From IMG/VR virus record IMGVR_UViG_3300000116_000251, positions 1 to 22,951 of that record: a DNA stretch of 22,951 nucleotides. The stretch is one strand, 5' to 3'. Below are positions 15,057 to 21,591 of the stretch, in pieces (position 1 is the stretch's first letter; each line of letters opens with the position of its first letter). Below the pieces are notes generated by a model. It saw only the letters and a program-made list of their open reading frames with translations. It did not search any database and was not told where the DNA came from. This DNA comes from a virus. A program made the translations under genes and the position numbers.

Positions 15057-15146
15057 TTAGTCATCCTTCCACAATATTGTTAACAGTTGGTCGAGCGCCA
15101 AGTATACAATGATGACAATGAAGATGCAAATGGTAATTGTAATCAT
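15057..15146 (-). CDS. possible 29-residue membrane peptide
   Basis: Starts at the ATG at 15146, about 12 bases after TAGGGA. Residues 2-18 are almost entirely Ile, Val, Thr, Phe and Leu, followed by Asp-Gln and a short amphipathic end. The frame reaches to the start of the next gene, as do the other genes in the cluster. It is short enough to be chance, so this is a tentative call. Confidence 0.38.
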   Translation of the reverse strand: MITITICIFIVIIVYLALDQLLTILWKDD

Positions 15147-15159
15147 AGTTTTGCAATCC

Positions 15160-15786
15160 CTAGTGTTTCGGATAGCTAATTAATGGCACGTCGTGATCCC
15201 AACATGCGCGACATGGTCCGCACGAATTGCCGCGTGTGCGCGCTTTGCACTCCATGCCCTTTGGGTCATTGCCCTTTGTGAACACTTGTGAACCGTGCGC
15301 CGCACCTTTGGGAATGGGGCCGTCAAGCTTGCTAGCAGATACGCGGATGATAAGATTGTCTGGTAATGCGCCATATTCCGCGACAATCGCGCGTTCTTGT
15401 GTTGGTAGCCAATGGCGAATGTTTGGCGTCATGCGGCAAACTTGAACAATGGCTTCTAACATTTCGACCGATTGTAGATCGCCACTATCAAACCAGCGAT
15501 GATAACCGTCAACGTTATAGCGCAAAATTTGGAAAGACATTGCTTGCGCCCATTGTTCCGGGTCACTGGTTTCCCATTTGGCAAGATTAGCCTTCCAACC
15601 TTGATCGACACTAGGGCGAAGCTTTTGAAGCTTGCGTGCGTAACATGAACGGCAAGGCGTTCCGTCAATCTTGGCCAGCTTTGATCCAGTCTTACAAGCG
15701 AATGCGTCGATTGCAAAAGTGGTCCCGGGCATCTTGCTGTTTCCGGTTGATACGTTGCCCAACTGTTTTGCGTCTTTTACTAACAT
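15160..15786 (-). CDS. GP88-like Cys-rich phage protein, probable metal or Fe-S protein
   Basis: A 208-residue protein. It begins LVKDAKQLGNVSTGNSKMPG, then has Cys31, Cys45 and Cys48 in PCRSCYA. Alternating beta-alpha segments follow with conserved-looking blocks YHRWFDSGDLQS (95-106), HWLPTQE (125-131) and IIRVSASKLDG (146-156). It ends in a second Cys cluster, Cys180, Cys189, Cys192 and Cys195. The blocks resemble GP88-type phage proteins (also listed as DUF7227), which I know only as uncharacterised. The CxxCY pair and barrel-like order recall radical-SAM-type enzymes, but the canonical CxxxCxxC is absent. It follows a strong hairpin and has the leader AGGGAAAATC before its ATG. Its codon choice (many GCG, CGC, TTG) looks different from the operon to its left. 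Confidence 0.7.
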   Translation of the reverse strand: MLVKDAKQLGNVSTGNSKMPGTTFAIDAFACKTGSKLAKIDGTPCRSCYARKLQKLRPSVDQGWKANLAKWETSDPEQWAQAMSFQILRYNVDGYHRWFDSGDLQSVEMLEAIVQVCRMTPNIRHWLPTQERAIVAEYGALPDNLIIRVSASKLDGPIPKGAAHGSQVFTKGNDPKGMECKARTRGNSCGPCRACWDHDVPLISYPKH

Positions 15787-15803
15787 GATTTTCCCTTTCT
15801 AGT

Positions 15804-15858
15804 TAACTTGCCAGCAATGGGCGCAACTATGCCAGCCGCGCCCATCCCTTGCAAGTTA
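15804..15858 (-). promoter_or_regulatory. nested hairpin in the leader of the GP88-like gene
   Basis: The outer arms 15804-15811 and 15851-15858 pair perfectly over 8 bases (TAACTTGC with GCAAGTTA). The inner arms 15817-15824 and 15838-15845 pair perfectly over 8 bases (ATGGGCGC with GCGCCCAT). A symmetric 5-by-5 internal loop separates them and a 13-base loop closes the top. The stop codon of the 56-residue gene lies in the outer arm. There is no T-run on either side in the leftward direction, so it is not a standard terminator; an RNA processing or regulatory structure is more likely. Confidence 0.6.
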
Positions 15859-16026
15859 GTCTTTCTGGTCCAAGCTTCTAATCCAATCGGCAAGCTTTGC
15901 CAAACGGTCATGATCCAAACGCGCAATGGCTTGTAACTGGACATCGCCGCTTTCCTCTAGGTCTTTGCGTATTTCATCGATTGTCTTATTTTCCATTTTA
16001 AAATCTTCCTCGTTCCATTTTTCCAT
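15856..16026 (-). CDS. small charged helical protein
   Basis: A 56-residue protein from the ATG at 16026, chosen because AAGGAG stands 8 bases before it; the frame is open further to 16071 without such a site. It is rich in Glu, Asp, Lys and Arg and is probably helical throughout, with a pattern KTIDEIRKDLEE and a leucine-spaced C-terminal half (RLAKLADWIRSL). I do not recognise it. It is the first gene leftward from the long non-coding region and probably shares a transcript with the GP88-like gene. Confidence 0.55.
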   Translation of the reverse strand: MEKWNEEDFKMENKTIDEIRKDLEESGDVQLQAIARLDHDRLAKLADWIRSLDQKD

Positions 16027-16448
16027 TGTCTCTACTCCTTGTGTGTTGCTTGTACTTAGTAGACGAACCATAACCCATATTGTTCCGCGCCGTCACAATA
16101 AAAAGTACCATCTTAAAACAAATCACATTGTCGCCACAATTGATTGCGTGTTCGTGGTTTGTTCCCATGCCCTGGAGGTACCGCCAGTGCGCGCTGGGTG
16201 CTTTCCATATGGTAGCACCTAGCAAACGAGCCAGAGGCTACCAGTGACGCTTATATGGCGTATATGACACCTATGCTTGCCAGGTATACCAGTCATGCTA
16301 CGAATGCATAGCGTGATATATCAGTACCATACGGTAGCGTATAGGTCAGCATTGTTGTCCTATTCGCACCCTCTCGCTCTCTCTAGAATATTTCTAATCT
16401 GTCCAACATTGAACACAATTGTATAACACCACGGCCAGTGTACAACTA

Positions 16449-16466
16449 TGTGACAATATTGTCACA
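16449..16466. promoter_or_regulatory. 18-base perfect palindrome, likely protein-binding site
   Basis: TGTGACAATATTGTCACA reads the same on both strands over all 18 bases. Its core ACAATATTGT is the core of the two palindromes at the leftward promoter, and the unit at 16573-16590 differs from it at only three positions. It looks like the ideal form of the site of which the array units are weaker variants. Confidence 0.6.
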
Positions 16467-16470
16467 GTAG

Positions 16471-16488
16471 TGTTACATTATTACAACC
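16471..16488 (-). repeat. degenerate repeat unit in inverted orientation
   Basis: Read on the minus strand this gives GGTTGTAATAATGTAACA, which agrees with most positions of the first array unit (GTGCAATAATGTCACA). It lies between the perfect palindrome and the array, in the opposite orientation. Confidence 0.4.
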
Positions 16489-16513
16489 GATCGGATGTTC
16501 ACGCTTTGTTCAC

Positions 16514-16646
16514 CTGGTGCAATAATGTCACACTGTTGCAACAATGTTGTCACTGTTGCCCAGGTGTCACACTGGTGCAATATTGTCACACATTGGAATG
16601 ATTCTAGTCTGTTGCAGGATTGTCACACTGTTGCAAAAATGTCGCA
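16514..16646 (+). repeat. iteron-like array of 19-base direct repeats
   Basis: Units start at 16514, 16533, 16553, 16572, 16609 and 16628, with an 18-base degenerate stretch at 16591-16608 where a unit would be expected. Consensus is about CTGKTGCAANAATGTCACA. The spacing is 19 bases (once 20, once 18 in the degenerate slot). Each unit is itself an imperfect inverted repeat (TGTTGCA...TGTCACA), so it could bind a dimer. Units are immediately tandem with no spacers, so it is not CRISPR. Confidence 0.75.
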
Positions 16647-16725
16647 ACCCCCCCGTGCGTCGCGTATTATTATATGTCCTCTGCGTTCATTTTTTGGAGG
16701 GGTAAATAATTGTTCAACACTACTG

Positions 16726-16754
16726 TTGACACCATTGTTACTTTATTGTATACT
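16726..16754 (+). promoter_or_regulatory. sigma70 promoter for the rightward packaging and head operon
   Basis: TTGACA (16726-16731), a 17-base spacer and TATACT (16749-16754) make a near-consensus promoter. Transcription should start near 16761, giving a leader of about 40 bases before the terminase small subunit. The sequence over the -35 box and spacer, read on the minus strand (GTAACAATGGTGTCAAC), partly resembles the leftward operator. Confidence 0.8.
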
Positions 16755-16803
16755 TAGTGTAAGGATTTATTATCCGTAGCTGTACAATATAGAGGAATAA
16801 ACC

Positions 16804-17265
16804 TTGCCACGTTACGCTGACTATGCCAATCCAAAGCCGATTAACAAGTCTCTTACTGAAAAGGAAGAGGCTTTTCTCATTGCCTTGGTTGATTCAAAGA
16901 TGGAACCTCTGGAAGCGTTCTACGCAGCGGGCTACAAAGAGCCAAAGGAGAGCATGGCCAAGCACCGCTCTAAACGGCTCCAGAAGCACCTCTGGCTTCA
17001 CATAGAGAACCGGATCAAAGAGCGGGTAAGCGAGACAGCCACACTGGCTCTAAACGTTCTGGAAGACCTTATGCGGACGGCTGACAGTGAGAATGTCCGC
17101 CTCAACGCTGCCAGAGATATTTTGTCTCGCGCAGGTTACGACGCGATCCAGCGGCAGGAAACGGTATTTAAAGAAGTTCACGAGATGTCTGACAAGGAAC
17201 TCGACGAACAGATTAAAGAACTACTGGACACAGAGAACGTAATTCCGTTCAAAGACAAGAGTTAA
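16804..17265 (+). CDS. terS: terminase small subunit
   Basis: The start must be the TTG at 16804: an in-frame TAA stands at 16798-16800, AGAGGA is correctly spaced upstream, and the next ATG is only codon 33. The 153-residue protein has an N-terminal HTH-like region (about residues 17-60, EKEEAFLIAL...EAFYAAGY), a helical oligomerisation part (70-115) and an acidic C-terminal tail that probably contacts the large subunit. TerS proteins recognise phage DNA and bring it to the motor. It is the first gene behind the rightward promoter and is directly followed by the large subunit. Confidence 0.82.
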   Translation: MPRYADYANPKPINKSLTEKEEAFLIALVDSKMEPLEAFYAAGYKEPKESMAKHRSKRLQKHLWLHIENRIKERVSETATLALNVLEDLMRTADSENVRLNAARDILSRAGYDAIQRQETVFKEVHEMSDKELDEQIKELLDTENVIPFKDKS

Positions 17266-17272
17266 GACAACT

Positions 17273-18703
17273 GTGAAACAGGATGTACTGGAGCTTCTTA
17301 AGGAAAAGCAAAAACGTGTAGAAACAAACAGAATCAGTTTCTACAAAGCTTACCCTTACCAGAAAAAGTTTCACGCTCAGGGCAAAGATTGTCCGCAACG
17401 TATTCTAATGGCGGCTAACCGCGTAGGTAAGACTTACTGTGGAGCCGTTGAAACCTCGTACCACCTAACAGGAGAGTACCCTGAGTGGTGGGAGGGTAGA
17501 CGATTTAAGAAGCCTGTGAAGGTATGGGCTGCTGGTGAGAGTAACGACACAACGCGGGATATTATCCAAAAGGAACTGTTTGGTTCACCTCAAGACCCTA
17601 CACAACTGGGCAAAGGTGCAGTCCCCTTGGACAAGATTGTATCAACAGTGCGTAAGCCAGGTGTACCTAATGCTTTCAGTAGTGCATTGATTAAGCACAC
17701 GAGCGGTGGTAATTCTCAGATTGCCTTTAAGGCATATGAGCAGGGTTATGAGAAGTTTATGGGTGAGGCAATAGATGTTGTCTGGCTCGATGAGGAACCA
17801 AAGCACGAGATTTTCTCGCAGTGTATCACCAGAACGGCGGACACTAATGGAATTGTCTATATGACGTTTACCCCAGAGCGGGGGATGACAAGCGTTGTAA
17901 GCTCGTTTCTAAATGATTTAAAGCCGGGTCAGTCGATGTGTACGGCAACATGGGACGATGTGGACCACTTGGACGAAAAGACCAAGACGCAGCTACTGGC
18001 GGTCTATAGTCCAGCAGAGAGGGAGATGAGGTCCAAGGGTATCCCGGTATTTGGTTCTGGTCTTGTCTATCCGGTAAGTGAAGAAGACGTAGTGTGTGAA
18101 GATTTTGACATACCAGACCACTATTTGTGCATAGCTGCAATAGACTTTGGTTTTGACCATCCCACCGCTGTATCGTGGGCTGCTCTAGACCCTGACGATG
18201 ATATTATTTATATCTACGACGAGTACAGTAGAAGCAAGGAAACACCGCTAACACATGCGGCAGTGATTAACGCTAGAACACCTGCATTGCCCGTAGCCTT
18301 CCCTCACGATGGTCTACAGCACGATAAGGGCAGCGGAGTACAGCTAGCACAACAGTATAGAGATTTGGGAGTATACATGCTTCCACACCATTTTTCTAAC
18401 CCACCAGTAGACGGAGCGACAAGTGGAAACAACTCGATTGAAGCAGGTATCAGTGAACTTCTACAACGCTTTGAAACTGGTCGTCTGCAAATATTTAAAT
18501 CGTGTACTGGGACTCTTGAAGAAATGCGTCTCTATCATAGAAAAAATGGTAAAGTTGTGCCGATAAAAGACGATCTGCTAAGTGCAATGCGCTACGCTGC
18601 CCTCTCTGTAGAACGGTTTGGAGAACGCGGTAAAAACAAAACTGTGTACCGTAAGTACAACTTTGACTCTGAAATTAAGTATAACTCTCCAGGGATTGTA
18701 TAA
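17273..18703 (+). CDS. terL: terminase large subunit
   Basis: A 476-residue packaging motor beginning at GTG. ATPase: Walker A ANRVGKT (48-54, Lys53), Walker B VVWLDEE (Asp173, catalytic Glu174), and a coupling motif TFTPERG (198-204). Nuclease: Asp291 in AIDFGFDHPTA, Asp346 in FPHDG, and Asp433/Asp434 in IKDDLLSAMRYA, the usual three acidic sites of the RNase H-like domain. It cuts concatemers and pumps DNA through the portal. All key residues appear present. It overlaps the next gene by one base. The sequence is of the type found in headful-packaging podoviruses, but packaging mode cannot be read reliably here. Confidence 0.94.
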   Translation: MKQDVLELLKEKQKRVETNRISFYKAYPYQKKFHAQGKDCPQRILMAANRVGKTYCGAVETSYHLTGEYPEWWEGRRFKKPVKVWAAGESNDTTRDIIQKELFGSPQDPTQLGKGAVPLDKIVSTVRKPGVPNAFSSALIKHTSGGNSQIAFKAYEQGYEKFMGEAIDVVWLDEEPKHEIFSQCITRTADTNGIVYMTFTPERGMTSVVSSFLNDLKPGQSMCTATWDDVDHLDEKTKTQLLAVYSPAEREMRSKGIPVFGSGLVYPVSEEDVVCEDFDIPDHYLCIAAIDFGFDHPTAVSWAALDPDDDIIYIYDEYSRSKETPLTHAAVINARTPALPVAFPHDGLQHDKGSGVQLAQQYRDLGVYMLPHHFSNPPVDGATSGNNSIEAGISELLQRFETGRLQIFKSCTGTLEEMRLYHRKNGKVVPIKDDLLSAMRYAALSVERFGERGKNKTVYRKYNFDSEIKYNSPGIV

Positions 18704-18927
18704 TGGAAAAGCTTAAAATATTTGACAAGTCTGGCAAACGCATGCTTGAAGAAGAAAAGAAGATGCGTAAAATGAACGAAGATTTTGAAAAAGCTAGGTC
18801 TCAGTATCTTCAAGGTTTTCCAAATGCGCTTATCCAGGACGCAAAGGCAATATTTAGCAAAAAAGATCGTTTGTTAAACAAGGCTGCTATAAAGTCACCG
18901 TCCCAGTATCGGAAGAACAAAAAATAA
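18703..18927 (+). CDS. small basic protein between terminase and portal
   Basis: A 74-residue protein joined to both neighbours by TAATG overlaps. It is very rich in Lys and Glu with a long helical segment (about residues 8-40) and a basic C-terminus. No family recognised. The position suggests a head-assembly or packaging accessory protein. The one-base overlaps on both sides argue that it is a true gene. Confidence 0.62.
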   Translation: MEKLKIFDKSGKRMLEEEKKMRKMNEDFEKARSQYLQGFPNALIQDAKAIFSKKDRLLNKAAIKSPSQYRKNKK

Positions 18928-20945
18928 TGGCTGTAACTCTAGATGACAGTGAAATCATTGCCCTTGTTGACACAGAGATCAATGGGAGTTCTACCTATTA
19001 TGACTCTGAGATCAGTTCTCAGCGTGAAAAATCTATGGAGTACTTCTATGGTGAGCCATTTGGTAACGAGGAAGATGGTCGATCTCAGGTAGTTGTCACC
19101 GACGTTCAGGACACGCTGATGTGGATGATGCCGTCCCTGATGCGTATCTTCACCGCTGGAGACAATATTGTAGAGTTTGTACCAGAAAGTCCAGATGATG
19201 TAGCAGTAGCTGAACAAGCTACCAACTATGTAAACCATGTGTTCTACAAGCAGAACGACGGGTTCATGGTGCTGTACAATATGTTCCTTGACGGCCTAAT
19301 GCAGAAGGTAGGCGTTGTTAAGCACTATTGGGAAGAGATTGAAGACACTACCACAGAGGATTACGAGAACCTTACACAGGGCGAGTACGACTCTCTCCTA
19401 GCTGATGACGAGCTAGAGCTTCAAGAGCACACAGAGACGACTGTAGAGCGCGCTGCCATTGACCCTATGACCGGAGAGCAGGTAGTTGTCGAGGACATTT
19501 TCCACGACGCTGTGTTTACGCGAACATTGTTTAACGGTAAAGTAACAATCGAAAACGTTCCGCCTGAAGAGTTCCTAATTAACTCTGGTGCAAAGTCTAT
19601 TGAAGATGCTCGTTTTATCTGTCACCGCTCTCACAAAACCCGTAACGATCTTATTCGTATGGGCTATGACGAGGAGACGGTATACGATCTTCCAGCGTAC
19701 TCCACAGGCGCTGATGATATTACAACGAGCCAAGAGTACATGGCACGTCACTCATATGACGCTACCAACGTATACCCTAACCAAGCTGCTGAAGACTCAG
19801 AGGTTATGGTACAGATTTATGAGTCATATACTCGACTGGACATGGACGACGAAGGTGTTAGCGTCCTTCACAAGATTATACACGCTGGCAATGTTATTCT
19901 CGACTGTGAACCAATTGACTACATTCCGTTCAGTTCTGTCTGCCCAATTCCGATTCCCCATAAGTTCTTTGGTCTGTCGGTGGCAGAGACCGTAGAGGAT
20001 ATTCAACTTATCCGCTCTACACTGACCCGTAACCTGCTAGACAATATGTATCTGGCAAACAACGGTCGGTTCCAGGTTGTAGAGGGACAGGTCAACATTG
20101 ATGACCTATTGACCAATCGTCCAGGCGGAATTGTCCGTACCCGTAGTCCTAACGCGCTACAGCCTATTGTAACACCTGCCCTACAGCCAGCTGCTTTTCA
20201 GATGTTGGAATACTGGGAAGGTATCAAATCTGGACGCACAGGTGTTAACCCCCAGACGCAGGGGCTATCAGCAGACGTACTTAAAAGCCATGTGACGCAG
20301 GGTGCCGTGCAGGGTGCTCTTACAAACGCACAGGGTCGCCTAGAACTGATTGCGCGAGTGTTTGCAGAGACCGGCGTTCGCAACATGTTTAAGTCGATCT
20401 ACAACCTTATTCAGCGTTACGAAGATCGTAAAAAGATAGTGCGTATTAACAACACCTATCAGGAAATTGACCCCGCAAGTTGGCGCGAAGACCTCGACGT
20501 AGATATTAAAGTCGGTATCGGATATGGGGACCAGAACAACCGTCTTACCAACCTTGGTACTTTCTCAGCATTGATTGAAAAGGTTGCTACTCAGACAGAG
20601 GGCATTGTTTCTCCCGACAACATCTATAACCTTATCCGACAGATTGGTAAGGAGATGGGCATCAACAACATCGATGCTCTGGTAACTTCTCCACCGCCTC
20701 CACGCAATGAACCAAATATGCAAGAGCAAGCAATACAAGCTCAAAGCCAAGCTCTCATCATGGAAGCTCAGGCTTCTCAGATGCAAGCAGAAGTTAAGGC
20801 CAAGGAACTTGAACTCAAGGCGGCTAAACTTGAACTGGATCGTGTTGAGACAGAATATAACATAGCTATCAAGCAAGAAGAGTTGAAACTTAAAGGTATT
20901 GAGCTAGGCTTTGAAATGGCTTCTGGCGAAAATGTAAAGGCATAG
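18927..20945 (+). CDS. portal protein
   Basis: A 672-residue protein following the terminase. It starts with a helical N-terminal region, has a central mixed domain, and a region around GIKSGRTGVNPQTQGLSAD (about 430-450) of the type seen in podoviral portals, followed by helices around the expected channel region. The C-terminal 80 residues (about 585-665) are a Gln/Glu/Lys/Ala-rich coiled coil, the likely barrel above the ring as in P22-type portals. It forms the dodecameric ring at one vertex through which DNA enters and leaves. Sequence type and position agree; no catalytic motifs are expected. Confidence 0.88.
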   Translation: MAVTLDDSEIIALVDTEINGSSTYYDSEISSQREKSMEYFYGEPFGNEEDGRSQVVVTDVQDTLMWMMPSLMRIFTAGDNIVEFVPESPDDVAVAEQATNYVNHVFYKQNDGFMVLYNMFLDGLMQKVGVVKHYWEEIEDTTTEDYENLTQGEYDSLLADDELELQEHTETTVERAAIDPMTGEQVVVEDIFHDAVFTRTLFNGKVTIENVPPEEFLINSGAKSIEDARFICHRSHKTRNDLIRMGYDEETVYDLPAYSTGADDITTSQEYMARHSYDATNVYPNQAAEDSEVMVQIYESYTRLDMDDEGVSVLHKIIHAGNVILDCEPIDYIPFSSVCPIPIPHKFFGLSVAETVEDIQLIRSTLTRNLLDNMYLANNGRFQVVEGQVNIDDLLTNRPGGIVRTRSPNALQPIVTPALQPAAFQMLEYWEGIKSGRTGVNPQTQGLSADVLKSHVTQGAVQGALTNAQGRLELIARVFAETGVRNMFKSIYNLIQRYEDRKKIVRINNTYQEIDPASWREDLDVDIKVGIGYGDQNNRLTNLGTFSALIEKVATQTEGIVSPDNIYNLIRQIGKEMGINNIDALVTSPPPPRNEPNMQEQAIQAQSQALIMEAQASQMQAEVKAKELELKAAKLELDRVETEYNIAIKQEELKLKGIELGFEMASGENVKA

Positions 20946-20954
20946 GAAAATAAA

Positions 20955-21257
20955 ATGGCATATCAAAACAACATTGCTTCTCGTATTATTTCAAGCGTAA
21001 ACATTAGTTCTAGTGGAACTTCAGCACAGAGTTCAGCTGCTCCCTTTGGAGCCACCATTGCTCGAATTGCAACTTCTGCAAACGTTAACATCGTGATTGG
21101 CCCAAACCCCACGGCCACCGCAGCAGGTACTCTGATTGAACCTGCGGATGCTTCTTACTTTGTCGTCAAACCTGCAAGTTCAGTTGGCGGCAGTGATGGT
21201 GAAAAGATCGCCAGCATTGGTACGGCAACTGTTAATGTAACCTGGCTGGAAGGCTAA
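20955..21257 (+). CDS. small virion-type protein, paralogue A
   Basis: A 100-residue protein with AGGA 7 bases before the ATG. Rich in Ser, Ala, Thr, Ile and Gly, apparently all-beta, starting MAYQNNIASRI and ending VTWLEG. It shares a framework with the next protein: TSAQSS, PFG, ARIA, IG-x-NPTA, GDGxKIA and TWLxG at matching positions. Its simple beta-rich make-up suggests a capsid decoration, head-tail or fibre-associated protein. Family not recognised. Confidence 0.7.
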   Translation: MAYQNNIASRIISSVNISSSGTSAQSSAAPFGATIARIATSANVNIVIGPNPTATAAGTLIEPADASYFVVKPASSVGGSDGEKIASIGTATVNVTWLEG

Positions 21258-21589
21258 TGGCTCGTCAAAATGTATTTGCCTACAGGATTAACTCTAACGA
21301 GTCTTTGGCAATCAGTACCACTTCTGCACAGAGTAGTTCTACTCCGTTTGGCTGTAATGTAGCGCGTATAGCAGCACACGCTACTGGTGGGTCTCCTCTT
21401 AATTATATAGAAATTGGTAAAAATCCAACTGCTTTAGCCGATGGAACTTCAATGTATATTCACGAACAGTCAGATTTTTACATAACAGTAACTCCAGATA
21501 GCTCACCGGGTGCTGGAGACGGTGATAAAATTGCTGCTGTCGCTAGTAGCGGTAACTCTAATGTTTATATTACTTGGTTGGTGGGGTAA
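21257..21589 (+). CDS. small virion-type protein, paralogue B
   Basis: A 110-residue protein overlapping paralogue A by one base (TAATG). It matches A along its whole length with a few short insertions (for example around residues 45-50 and 65-72), so the pair arose by tandem duplication. The two have diverged strongly, consistent with different roles or different partners. It lies just before the tail fibre gene. Confidence 0.7.
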   Translation: MARQNVFAYRINSNESLAISTTSAQSSSTPFGCNVARIAAHATGGSPLNYIEIGKNPTALADGTSMYIHEQSDFYITVTPDSSPGAGDGDKIAAVASSGNSNVYITWLVG

Positions 21590-21591
21590 TA

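Larger units (their letters stand above)
16027..16803. other. 777-base intergenic control region
   Basis: I see no credible gene here. From 16200 to 16345 short palindromes are dense: CCATATGG (16205-16212), GGTATACC, ATGCAT and TGATATATCA (16314-16323). From 16410 to 16490 come ACAATTGT, an 18-base perfect palindrome and an inverted copy of the repeat unit. From 16514 to 16646 is the 19-base repeat array, followed by a C-run, an A+T-rich stretch and the rightward promoter. Divergent transcription leaves from both ends. This has the look of a combined regulatory region and replication origin, which is inference. Confidence 0.6.

Noticed and set aside
15998-16225. 75-codon minus-strand gene upstream of the 56-residue gene
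   Set aside because: It overlaps the well-supported 56-residue gene in another frame, has no good ribosome binding site and no recognisable composition.
16449-16466. CRP-type binding site (TGTGA...TCACA)
   Set aside because: The half-sites match, but the spacer is 8 bases where CRP needs 6, and the core matches other phage sites better.
16514-16646. CRISPR array
   Set aside because: Repeats are 19 bases and immediately tandem with no spacers, they vary in sequence, and no cas1/cas2 genes are present.
16646-16655. C-run as slippage or phase-variable tract
   Set aside because: It lies outside any gene and is short; no frame would be switched.
16027-16803. tRNA gene or attP site in the long gap
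   Set aside because: No cloverleaf or T-loop sequence could be found, and no integrase gene is present in the window.
19162-19171. Further ACAATATTGT regulator site
   Set aside because: It lies inside the portal gene without flanking symmetry or promoter, so chance is the simpler explanation. It also warns that the bare 10-base core is not specific.
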